Below the pieces are notes generated by a model. It saw only the letters and a program-made list of their open reading frames with translations, ran no database searches and was not told the DNA's origin. Shown here piece by piece: positions 1 to 7,813 of a stretch of 64,000 nucleotides of DNA; position 1 is the stretch's first letter; every line of letters starts with the position of its first letter. The translations under genes and the position numbers were made by a program. Origin of the DNA: Saprospiraceae bacterium (GTDB lineage Bacteria; Bacteroidota; Bacteroidia; Chitinophagales; Saprospiraceae); NCBI GenBank assembly GCA_020628855.1, contig JAHDEL010000004.1:36615-100614 (forward strand), written 5' to 3'.

Positions 1-383
1 GTAACACAGTACATACCTACAGGTCCTTCTACTAAAGGAATAGGATAACTATCAAAGTTGGTTAAAGGAAAAGCAGGTCCAATGTAGTTTGGATCGTAGA
101 TATGATTAAATTGAGTTACATTGTAAGTTCCGCCTGTTGGGGCAGAATAACACAACTCAACTTCATACTGACCATTTCCCGGCGCTGTCTGGTTATCTAG
201 ACAGGTGTAAGTAGCCGTGACGGTCTGACCAAATGTTTGACCTACAAAAAGGAGAAAGGAAAAAGGTATCAAGAGACTAGGTCTAAACTTGACACCATAG
301 ATCGTTTGTACCAATCTAATAAAGTTTGTAAGTGATGGTTTTCTCATCGATTCTTGGTTTTTGTAAAATTCTTTTTCACTCAT
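1..383 (-). CDS. exported protein, 3' part beyond the window
   Basis: An open frame enters from the left edge on the minus strand and starts at ATG 383, with a second in-frame ATG at 347. About 127 codons are visible and there is no stop before the edge. The first 55 residues contain a basic stretch, then a hydrophobic segment (about residues 35-50, around PFSFLLFVGQTFG) and a likely signal peptidase site before QTVTATYTC. The longer start puts about 30 residues before the hydrophobic core, so the ATG at 347 may be the true start. The mature part is rich in Thr, Tyr and Asn and resembles the opening of a large Bacteroidota surface protein. I do not recognise a family. Many such proteins are T9SS cargo, but the C-terminus that would show this is missing. 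Confidence 0.75.
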   Translation of the reverse strand, partial: MSEKEFYKNQESMRKPSLTNFIRLVQTIYGVKFRPSLLIPFSFLLFVGQTFGQTVTATYTCLDNQTAPGNGQYEVELCYSAPTGGTYNVTQFNHIYDPNYIGPAFPLTNFDSYPIPLVEGPVGMYCV

Positions 384-793
384 AATGTACTAGCGCACCT
401 CTTTCACAGAGCTGCGACTTTTAGTAAGTTTCATGCACTAAAGACCAAGATTTGTTCCAAAAGGGATAATAGATTATGATGAGTTTTAATATGAAAACAC
501 ATTACATTTTTCTATCAATTATATGTGTCACATTATCACGAGAATGGGAGGATAAACTGAGTATAAATAAAATTGACGAAAAATTATGAATTCTATTCAG
601 ACTACCAAGATTCTTCAGTATTGGCACTGTGATTTACATTTAGAATACACAATGCTAAAAGATAAATACAACACAAACACCATATCTATATTGTTGTTTA
701 TCAGCTATTTACATATTGAATAATAATAAGATATTACTAAGCGAAGTTTGTACAAAGCAGCAATAACATTACCTTTAGGATATTTACTAGCAA
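384..793. other. 410-bp divergent intergenic region
   Basis: AT-rich spacer between the partial minus-strand gene and the Cys-rich repeat protein gene. A 45-codon frame at 586-723 (+) has no recognisable product and I do not call it. The only structured signal I see is a good promoter match near the right end (747-777). I saw no RNA gene, repeat or clear terminator. Confidence 0.6.
747..777 (+). promoter_or_regulatory. candidate promoter for the Cys-rich repeat protein
   Basis: TTTG at 747-750, a 19-base spacer, then TACCTTTA at 770-777. This matches the Bacteroidota housekeeping pattern TTTG / TAnnTTTG with one mismatch in the last base. The box ends 16 bases before the ATG at 794, leaving a short leader. 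Pattern match only. Confidence 0.45.
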
Positions 794-3700
794 ATGCATA
801 AAATGACGGTTACCATTCTACACAGATTGGGAAAAGCTTGGTATATAGTTGCGATTCTCACTAGTTTGCTTGTATTCCCTCCCTCTGAAGCTTTTGGACA
901 ATGTGCCATAGAAGAGTTATACGCTGAAGTCCATCCTTGTAATGATGAAGGTCAGATTTACATTGATTTTGAATTTAGCGCGAAAGGTGGACTCAGTGAT
1001 TGGTTTGTAGTCAGAGGTAATGGCGTCATCTATGATACACTCCCCTATGGAGAAACATTCTACACGATAGGACCAATTGAACCAGATTGTGAATTAGTCT
1101 ATGAATTAGTCGTCCATGATGTTAATAATCCTGAATGTAATGATGCTATAGGTTTTGAAGAACAGCTGTGTTGCAATACATGCGAATTTCAGAATGTAGC
1201 TTTTACGAACATTGATTGTCAAGAAAACACTATTTCACTGACGCTAGATTTTGATGTCATCAATCCAACAAATGACTTTTTTGATCTGTATGTTGGAGAG
1301 ACATTTCTTGGTTTTTTTGCTCATGAGGCTCTTCCTATTGCCTTGCAAATTCCTCAAAATGAAGTTGGTAGCTCAATTTTCACAATACAAGACAATGATA
1401 ACCCAGACTGTATCCTTGAGATAACGTTTAACCACCCTCTTTGTGAAGGTGAGGTCTGCAACTTTAGTGAAGCTGTATATGAGGTTTCAGAATGTGCAGA
1501 CTTCGACTCTATTTTCTTACATATAGCATTTGATTATAATCAGAATCAAGGCAATGATTTTGTTCTCTTTGTTGAAGGTGAACAATTTGGCCCTTTCACT
1601 TATGGAAATCAATATTATGAAATTGGACCGTTCTCTCAGCAATGCGACGAATCCTTAACTCTTGTCATCTATGATGAAGAAGCAGAGTGTGAAGCTATAC
1701 TTATTGACGAGGTAGTCATCTGTTGTCCACAGAATCCAGAGTGCGACATCACAGAGTTCGAATATTTTGATGTAGAGTGCATACAGGGAGATGAGCCTTC
1801 CTTCCATGTTTCCGTCAATTTCGCTTATGAAGGATTTACTAACCCCTTTGTAGATGTCTTTATCAATGATCAATTCTATGACTTTCTAGCTCTTGAAGAA
1901 CTACCTTTTAGGTTACTCAACCTTGATGCTACTTCAGACATAACAGTGATCACTCTTTGTCAAAACGATTCTGATTGTTGTCATGAGTTTATCATAGAGA
2001 ATCCTGATTGTGGTAGTAATGAGGAATGCAACATTTCTGAAATCGAATATTTTGATGTAGAGTGCATACAGGGAGATGAGCCTTCCTTCCATGTTTCCGT
2101 CAATTTCGCTTATGAAGGATTTACTAACCCCTTTGTAGATGTCTTTATCAATGATCAATTCTATGACTTTCTAGCTCTTGAAGAACTACCTTTTAGGTTA
2201 CTCAACCTTGATGCTACTTCAGACATAACAGTGATCACTCTTTGTCAAAACGATTCTGATTGTTGTCATGAGTTTATCATAGAGAATCCTAATTGTGGTA
2301 GTAATGAGGAATGCAACATTTCTGAAATTTTTACAGAGATCCATCCTTGTGATGCTAATGGAAACTTCTTCGTGGATATCATATTTGATGTCACTAATCC
2401 TGAGAGCAATCAATTTATTATTGTAGGTAATGGGGTTGAATATGGCACTTTTGAATATGGCCAAGATTTCTATACAATAGGTCCACTATCAGGAGATTGT
2501 CAAACACTCTATGAATTTATTATTATTGATAATGAATCAGAGAGTTGTGCTGGCGAGACTGGGTTTGAAGAACCCATTTGCTGTGATTCAAGTTGTCAAA
2601 TTTTTGATGTTTTTGCCGAAGTATCTGCCTGTGAAGGAGAAGTATTTGACGTAAGTGTAGGTTTTGAATACCTTGGAGAAGTAAGTGGAAGTTTCAGTAT
2701 TATAGGTAACGGTAATAACTACGGCACCTTCGATTACGGATTACCTTTCTATACTCTTACAGGTTTGATTGCAGACTGCGAGACGATTTACGAATTTGCA
2801 GTCATCGATTTTGAAAATGAAGAATGTAGTGATTTCGTTGTGTTACAAGAACCTGTCTGTTGTGACGATAATCCAGAGTGTGCTATTTCTGATTTTGAAA
2901 TCTTTGAAGTGTTCTGTGAGAATGCTATTATATCCTTTCTCTTAAACTTCGATGTGAATCAACCAACAAATGAATATTTTGATCTTTGGGTTAACGAAGA
3001 ATTTTATGGGTTCTACCCTCTTGAAGATCTTCCGATAGAAATTACTCTTGAAAACAATACTACTGAGATTGTCCATTTGCTAGCCTGCATTAACGATAAT
3101 GAAACATGTTGCGGAGAAGCAGAATTTGAAGTACCAGAGTGTGACAATGAAGCTGACTGCAATATTACCTGGCTGGAATACGAGCATTCGGATTGTGATG
3201 AAGCAGGTATGTTTACCATTGATTTTCTTTTCGGCATTGACAACCCTGCTTCAGGAGGTTTTCATGTATTATCCGATGGAGTAATACTTACAACCTTTGA
3301 ATATGGTGCAGACTTTTATACAATTGGACCTTTTGAAGGCGATTGTGAAACACTCTATGTTTTTACCATAGTAGACCAAGAGGATGAAGGATGCATGGCT
3401 GTTCTTGAATATGACGAACCAATTTGTTGCACTGATTGTCCTTCAGAATTCGATATCTATGTTGAAGAGAATGCTGCTGGAGAACTAATCTTGTACATAG
3501 AAAGTGAAAGTGTAGAAGGAGTCTTCTTGCTTTATATTAATGATAACTTAGTTGGAGAGTTTCCATATGGTGGCATCCAATCATTAGATCTTGAATCTGG
3601 AACATCTTATTCGATAGTAGTACAAGATGTCGAAAACGAAGACTGTTTTGAAATTTTCGAAATAGAAACTGAAGGCCCTTCTTCAACACAGCCTGCTTTT

Positions 3701-3919
3701 ATTAACTCAGAGACAGTGTATCATGATGGAAGCAAATTATACTATCTTGTACATCAAACAGCTAGGATTACAATTTTTGACATGAGCGGAAAATTAGTAC
3801 ATCAATTTTCAGAATTCAGCGGACCTTCATCAATAGAATTAGCTATACTGTCAGGAATCTATTTAGTGGAAATACAGTTACCAACTGAAAGAGCGCTGTT
3901 AAAAATCGCAGTCAGATAA
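794..3919 (+). CDS. Cys-rich tandem-repeat surface protein with T9SS sorting domain
   Basis: 1041 residues. The start is ATG 794, or ATG 803 three codons on. The signal peptide ends around residue 36 (EAFGQC). The body is about ten units of 85-100 residues, nearly all beginning with a Cys and containing further Cys near the end (CC or PxC). Two unit types are visible. One carries a GNG-x-x-Y-x-T-x-x-YG core followed by FYTIGP and a D-C-x-x-x-Y-E block. The other carries N-x-x-FDL-x-V / F-x-x-LEELP. Two adjacent units of the second type are almost identical. The last about 75 residues look like a type A T9SS sorting domain (ITIFDMSGKLV, then GIYLVEI, ending KIAVR). The even Cys content suggests disulfides outside the cell. 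Likely role: secreted or surface-anchored adhesin or structural protein. The ligand is unknown and no enzyme motif is seen. Confidence 0.85.
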   Translation: MHKMTVTILHRLGKAWYIVAILTSLLVFPPSEAFGQCAIEELYAEVHPCNDEGQIYIDFEFSAKGGLSDWFVVRGNGVIYDTLPYGETFYTIGPIEPDCELVYELVVHDVNNPECNDAIGFEEQLCCNTCEFQNVAFTNIDCQENTISLTLDFDVINPTNDFFDLYVGETFLGFFAHEALPIALQIPQNEVGSSIFTIQDNDNPDCILEITFNHPLCEGEVCNFSEAVYEVSECADFDSIFLHIAFDYNQNQGNDFVLFVEGEQFGPFTYGNQYYEIGPFSQQCDESLTLVIYDEEAECEAILIDEVVICCPQNPECDITEFEYFDVECIQGDEPSFHVSVNFAYEGFTNPFVDVFINDQFYDFLALEELPFRLLNLDATSDITVITLCQNDSDCCHEFIIENPDCGSNEECNISEIEYFDVECIQGDEPSFHVSVNFAYEGFTNPFVDVFINDQFYDFLALEELPFRLLNLDATSDITVITLCQNDSDCCHEFIIENPNCGSNEECNISEIFTEIHPCDANGNFFVDIIFDVTNPESNQFIIVGNGVEYGTFEYGQDFYTIGPLSGDCQTLYEFIIIDNESESCAGETGFEEPICCDSSCQIFDVFAEVSACEGEVFDVSVGFEYLGEVSGSFSIIGNGNNYGTFDYGLPFYTLTGLIADCETIYEFAVIDFENEECSDFVVLQEPVCCDDNPECAISDFEIFEVFCENAIISFLLNFDVNQPTNEYFDLWVNEEFYGFYPLEDLPIEITLENNTTEIVHLLACINDNETCCGEAEFEVPECDNEADCNITWLEYEHSDCDEAGMFTIDFLFGIDNPASGGFHVLSDGVILTTFEYGADFYTIGPFEGDCETLYVFTIVDQEDEGCMAVLEYDEPICCTDCPSEFDIYVEENAAGELILYIESESVEGVFLLYINDNLVGEFPYGGIQSLDLESGTSYSIVVQDVENEDCFEIFEIETEGPSSTQPAFINSETVYHDGSKLYYLVHQTARITIFDMSGKLVHQFSEFSGPSSIELAILSGIYLVEIQLPTERALLKIAVR
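1759..2328. repeat. 285-bp tandem duplication, two copies, one mismatch
   Basis: Copy 1 spans 1759-2043 and copy 2 spans 2044-2328. Read base by base they differ at one site: G at 2006 versus A at 2291, which changes Asp to Asn. The unit is exactly 95 codons, so the reading frame is kept. The other repeat units of the same protein are strongly diverged, so this pair is recent or kept alike by recombination. Confidence 0.95.
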
Positions 3920-3921
3920 CC

Positions 3922-4272
3922 ATGGGTAAAAATGAAAAAACATTGAGTTGGGATGCCTTTAAGGCATTAGGTAATCCTGACAATGCGCCAGAGATGCCAG
4001 AAGAAGACATTGAAGAAGTTGATTTAGCAATTCCTGTAAGAGTACATCTTGAAAAAAAGCATCGCGGAGGCAAAACAGTTTCAATTATCAGAGGGCTCGA
4101 AGAATTGGATGATAACACCTTACAGGACTATTGCAAAGCATTGAAAAAACAATGCGGCGTAGGTGGAAACATGAAGAATGGAGAGATATTAATACAAGGC
4201 AACAATAGAGATAAGATTAAAGACTTCCTTCTCAAACAGGGCTATAAAGACGTAAAACTAGCTGGAGGATGA
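3922..4272 (+). CDS. SUI1/eIF1-like translation factor (YciH type)
   Basis: 116 residues. The second half is a SUI1 domain: basic VHLEKKHRGGKTVSIIRGLE, then LKKQCGVGGNMKNGEILIQG and a C-terminal KDFLLKQGYKDVKLAGG. These are the hallmark stretches of the archaeal/bacterial eIF1-like YciH family, and the length fits. Such proteins bind the small ribosomal subunit and influence start-site fidelity. The bacterial role is less certain. The start lies 2 bp after the stop of the Cys-rich protein gene, so the two are probably co-transcribed. The 3' end overlaps the end of convergent trmH by 15 bp. Confidence 0.85.
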   Translation: MGKNEKTLSWDAFKALGNPDNAPEMPEEDIEEVDLAIPVRVHLEKKHRGGKTVSIIRGLEELDDNTLQDYCKALKKQCGVGGNMKNGEILIQGNNRDKIKDFLLKQGYKDVKLAGG

Positions 4273-4893
4273 TTGCCTTCTTCCTGCTTCGTGAATTCTG
4301 ATATACTCTTCCATCATTTGTTGATGCAACCCATTATTCGGGTCAAAATCACTGGAGTATAGTCCTTTTTCTATCCGCTGTCTTGCAACTTCAAACAAAG
4401 TGACTGCACATGCAACTGAAATATTCAAACTTTGGACCATGCCCATTTGAGGAATAAGAATATTACCATCACACTCCTCCACTAATTCACTAGAAATACC
4501 TGCATGTTCATTTCCAAATACAATAGCAAGTGAGCCTGTCAGATTAGTACTATAGATACTCTCTGCGGTATGTCCAAGATGAGTTGCTAGAACCAGAGAA
4601 TACTTCTTTCTTAACACTGTCATACACTCCCCCAATTCAACGAAGCGATTGACCTTAATCCACTTTTTGACTCCAGTGCTAGTTGACATTGCATTCTGAA
4701 AAACTCTATCCTTCAGATTATCGTCTGTGTCCAGTACATAGACCTCTCTCAAGCCTACAGCATCACATGACCTGAGTACTGCTCCTATATTATGCGCGTC
4801 ATGCACATTCTCTAATAGAATTGTCAAGTCAAATTGCGTATTGCCAATTACACGCTTGAAGAGTTCTTGTCTAGCGGGAGTGAGAAAAGACAT
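4258..4893 (-). CDS. trmH: tRNA (guanosine-18-2'-O)-methyltransferase, SpoU family
   Basis: 211 residues. All three SpoU/TrmH motifs are visible: NVHDAHNIGAVLRSCDAVG near residue 30 (the Asn and Arg are the catalytic pair of motif 1), VFGNEHAGIS around 130, and IPQMGMVQSLNISVACAV around 150. The tail RQRIEKGLY resembles E. coli TrmH. SpoU enzymes transfer a methyl group from S-adenosylmethionine to a ribose 2'-OH through a trefoil-knot fold, and TrmH modifies G18 of the tRNA D-loop. I prefer TrmH to RlmB because of the motif 3 wording and the absence of an N-terminal L30e-like domain, though target assignment in this family is error-prone. Its ATG overlaps the stop of the upstream lipoprotein gene (TAATG), suggesting translational coupling. 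Confidence 0.8.
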   Translation of the reverse strand: MSFLTPARQELFKRVIGNTQFDLTILLENVHDAHNIGAVLRSCDAVGLREVYVLDTDDNLKDRVFQNAMSTSTGVKKWIKVNRFVELGECMTVLRKKYSLVLATHLGHTAESIYSTNLTGSLAIVFGNEHAGISSELVEECDGNILIPQMGMVQSLNISVACAVTLFEVARQRIEKGLYSSDFDPNNGLHQQMMEEYIRIHEAGRRQSSSS

Positions 4894-6254
4894 TATTTCT
4901 TCTGGAATCGTCCATTTCTAAATTCTATAACCGACAATGATCTGTTTTCATAATATTTAATCATGTCTGGCTTATTTGATGGTTCACCTGGTGATTTAGG
5001 CACACCTACGAGGTCGTAGCTCGTCTGAATATATGCATTCCGATCCGCACCAACCTTGGTATGAAAATTCTGACCATAATCATCAAGGTTATTGAGCACA
5101 AATGTCATGAGATCATAACCTTCATACAGGTCTTCTGTTGGAAATGCATTGAATTCGTTGAAGAAGCGACTACGCATATTTTTAGCTTTCTGCGATGCTT
5201 TATCCATGAATTCTGACCGAACAATGTGGATATTGAGGTTATTATAAAAGTCATAGGTGATCTTCTCGGTATCCATCATTTTTGGCATTCCAAAAACGAC
5301 CACTTTAGCATCTCCCTTTTCAACCCTCAGTCTTCGCACACATCCATAAATAAACCCTTCATCATTGGAACTCCAATTTGGCACCATAAATACATTTGTT
5401 TTACCCTGTACAAAAATGGAATCAAACGCCGTTTCTCCAATGCGAAGAGAGTCTTCATTAACTGTGTATTTGGTGATGTCATCTCGTCCCATTGCAGATG
5501 CTAGCCTACCTATATAGTCCATTCTTTTCTTATCCGATGAAGAAGATTTACCAACCACAAACAATTTGCTACCTGGAAAGCTCTTTACAGCACTCTCTAC
5601 CATTTTTTCATAATGCTGTAACAAAGATGGTCGAGTCTGAACATGATAAGGATTGGATGCCGCAATGGACTTGCTCGACTTCCACGGGGAAATATGAGTA
5701 ATTGCATTTTCTTTTGCAAATTCTGCTACTTGCTTTAACTCCTCAGTATCATAGGGTCCAATGATGACATCTGAAGCTTGCAGACGACCGTCGTTAAGGA
5801 TTGAAGATAATGACATAGACTTTGAGTCAAACACATTAACATCTACGGAAGATGCTGTCGGTCTATCTTCACTTGCCATCTTAGCTCCAGCGTAATAGCA
5901 TAAAAATTTGTACGCAGGTGAGGACTTACTTGTCAACTCTGCACTACCAGCCTTTTCACCATCAAAGGGTATCAACATACTGACAGAATATGCACCTTGT
6001 TTCTTTGTCTTTATTATTGTAGGAGCACCAATCGGTGGTTTTTCTTCCGGATCTATAATTGTCCATTGGATCTCCTCAACATGAGGGTTAGTCTTCTTGG
6101 TTGTCGAGTTCTTCTTTGTAGTTTTTGACGATCTCGTGCTACTACTGGTAGAAGATCTCTTTGTAGTCTTACACCCAAAAGAAAACACCAGAAAACATAG
6201 TAGAAGTATTTTACTCCCACTCAATAGTGGAAGGTGGCTTCGTGCTGATATCAT
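4893..6254 (-). CDS. lipoprotein with type-1 periplasmic-binding fold
   Basis: 453 residues from ATG 6254. That start lies inside the end of guaA (44-bp overlap); a TTG at 6224 would shorten the overlap to 14 bp and give a more typical short signal peptide. The N-terminus has a hydrophobic run and lipobox ending FSFGC, then a Ser/Thr/Lys-rich linker of about 30 residues. The rest resembles the receptor-ligand-binding fold of branched-chain amino-acid binding proteins and Lpo[10 protein letters not shown] at the start of lobe 1, DVIIGPYD, then THISPWKSS. Bacteroidota often carry such domains after LysM repeats, but no LysM is seen here. I see no ABC permease genes nearby. An envelope-bound sensor or cell-wall-synthase helper is as plausible as a transport role. 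Confidence 0.6.
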   Translation of the reverse strand: MISARSHLPLLSGSKILLLCFLVFSFGCKTTKRSSTSSSTRSSKTTKKNSTTKKTNPHVEEIQWTIIDPEEKPPIGAPTIIKTKKQGAYSVSMLIPFDGEKAGSAELTSKSSPAYKFLCYYAGAKMASEDRPTASSVDVNVFDSKSMSLSSILNDGRLQASDVIIGPYDTEELKQVAEFAKENAITHISPWKSSKSIAASNPYHVQTRPSLLQHYEKMVESAVKSFPGSKLFVVGKSSSSDKKRMDYIGRLASAMGRDDITKYTVNEDSLRIGETAFDSIFVQGKTNVFMVPNWSSNDEGFIYGCVRRLRVEKGDAKVVVFGMPKMMDTEKITYDFYNNLNIHIVRSEFMDKASQKAKNMRSRFFNEFNAFPTEDLYEGYDLMTFVLNNLDDYGQNFHTKVGADRNAYIQTSYDLVGVPKSPGEPSNKPDMIKYYENRSLSVIEFRNGRFQKK

Positions 6255-7749
6255 AGACTACTCTATTTATTCCTTTAACATTATTAATTATCTCATTAGA
6301 CACCTCGGCTAATAACTCGTAAGGCACTCGAGCCCATTCAGCTGTCATCCCATCGGTTGAAGTGACGCATCGCAGGGCAAGAGTAAACTCATAAGTTCTT
6401 TCATCTCCCATTACTCCAACGGATTTGACAGGCAATAGTATTGTTCCAGCTTGCCAGACCTTGTCGTAATACCCTGATCTTTTCAAGGCATTAATGAAAA
6501 TTGCATCGGCCTCTTGATTTAAGCGTACCTTCTCACTATCTACAGCACCTAGAATCCGAATTGCTAGACCTGGACCTGGAAACGGATGTCTTCCTAAGAT
6601 CTCATCATCTACTTCCATGTGTTTACCGACACTTCTTACCTCGTCTTTGAAAAGCATTCGCAATGGCTCTAAAAGCTTTAAGTCTAGAGTTTCAGGGAGA
6701 CCACCGACATTATGATGACTCTTAATGGTAACTGATGGACCAAACACTGATACAGATTCGATAACGTCAGGATAGATAGTACCTTGAGCCAACCAAGAAA
6801 CATCTTGCATTGATTGAGCTTCTCTTTGGAACACATCAATGAAGATCTTACCTATGATTTTGCGCTTTTCCTCTGGATCTGTCACTCCTTTCAGTCCTGA
6901 TAAAAACTCTTCAGAAGCATCGATGGCTATGACATTGAGCCCCCATGATTTATAGAGGTTTGTAACATCTTCAAATTCGTTCTTCCTCAAAACACCATTA
7001 TTGACAAATATGCCAGTAAGCTGATCCCCAATTGCTTTATGAATAATTGCTGCAGCAACAGAAGAGTCAACTCCTCCAGACAACCCAATAATAACTTTCT
7101 CATCCTTGACCTCCTCTTTGATAGAAGATATCATGTCCTCCACAAATTTCTGTCGTGTCCAATCTTTCTTGGCATTACACACTCTGAGCACAAAGTTTTC
7201 TAGAAACAGTTTTCCATCAAGGCTATGTGTAACTTCTGGGTGAAATTGGACACAATAAATTGGCTGATCAAACTTTCCTTCTTTGCTCTTGTAAGCAGCT
7301 ATAGGAATTGATTCAGTGGCAAGTAACACTTCAAAATCCTCTCCTAGCTGAGCAATAGTATCAGCATGGCTCATCCACACTTGTTCTTGCTTAAACCCAT
7401 TAAAAACTGGGTCGTTTTGTTTACTGAGATCAAGGTTTGCCCTGCCATACTCTCGCTTTTCAGAAGCTTCTACTCTTCCTCCTTTATATTGAGCAATATA
7501 CTGAGCGCCATAGCAAATTCCCAAGACTGGCTTCTTCCCTAAGATCGAATCAAGATCAACGTGTAAAACTTGCTCCCCTCTTACAGAACAAGGGCTACCT
7601 GATAGTATAACACCCTTAATCTGAGGGTCAGAAATATCAAATGGCTTATTGTATGGGATAATTTGAGCATTGACACTAAACTCTCGAATCCTCCGCGCAA
7701 TTAACTGCGTGTATTGCGATCCAAAATCAAGTATTATAACCTTATCCAT
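6211..7749 (-). CDS. guaA: GMP synthase (glutamine-hydrolysing)
   Basis: 512 residues from ATG 7749; an in-frame TTG at 7758 would add three residues but lies inside the promoter box. It converts XMP, glutamine and ATP to GMP. The class I amidotransferase domain comes first, with nucleophile elbow GICYGAQ at about residue 79 and the His/Glu pair in [10 protein letters not shown]. The ATP-pyrophosphatase P-loop [13 protein letters not shown] is near residue 222. The C-terminal dimerisation domain ends [10 protein letters not shown], the invariant GuaA tail. Full length. It is followed by the overlapping lipoprotein gene and trmH on the same strand. Confidence 0.97.
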   Translation of the reverse strand: MDKVIILDFGSQYTQLIARRIREFSVNAQIIPYNKPFDISDPQIKGVILSGSPCSVRGEQVLHVDLDSILGKKPVLGICYGAQYIAQYKGGRVEASEKREYGRANLDLSKQNDPVFNGFKQEQVWMSHADTIAQLGEDFEVLLATESIPIAAYKSKEGKFDQPIYCVQFHPEVTHSLDGKLFLENFVLRVCNAKKDWTRQKFVEDMISSIKEEVKDEKVIIGLSGGVDSSVAAAIIHKAIGDQLTGIFVNNGVLRKNEFEDVTNLYKSWGLNVIAIDASEEFLSGLKGVTDPEEKRKIIGKIFIDVFQREAQSMQDVSWLAQGTIYPDVIESVSVFGPSVTIKSHHNVGGLPETLDLKLLEPLRMLFKDEVRSVGKHMEVDDEILGRHPFPGPGLAIRILGAVDSEKVRLNQEADAIFINALKRSGYYDKVWQAGTILLPVKSVGVMGDERTYEFTLALRCVTSTDGMTAEWARVPYELLAEVSNEIINNVKGINRVVYDISTKPPSTIEWE

Positions 7750-7755
7750 AGACCG

Positions 7756-7785
7756 CAAAGATAGCCTGATTTGCGAGATGGCAAA
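7756..7785 (-). promoter_or_regulatory. candidate guaA promoter implying a leaderless mRNA
   Basis: On the minus strand, TTTG (7785-7782), an 18-base spacer, then TATCTTTG (7763-7756) fit TTTG / TAnnTTTG exactly. The box ends six bases before the guaA ATG at 7749. With the usual distance of about 7 bases to the transcription start, the mRNA would begin at or next to the start codon. Confidence 0.5.
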
Positions 7786-7813
7786 TGCAATACCTGAGAA
7801 GAGTTAGATCGAG

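Noticed and set aside
586..723. 45-codon plus-strand frame in the first intergenic region
   Set aside because: No recognisable product, unremarkable composition, no promoter or conserved motif; likely chance.
1655..2464. Minus-strand frames inside the Cys-rich repeat protein gene
   Set aside because: They recur because the coding strand is duplicated; no independent coding signal.
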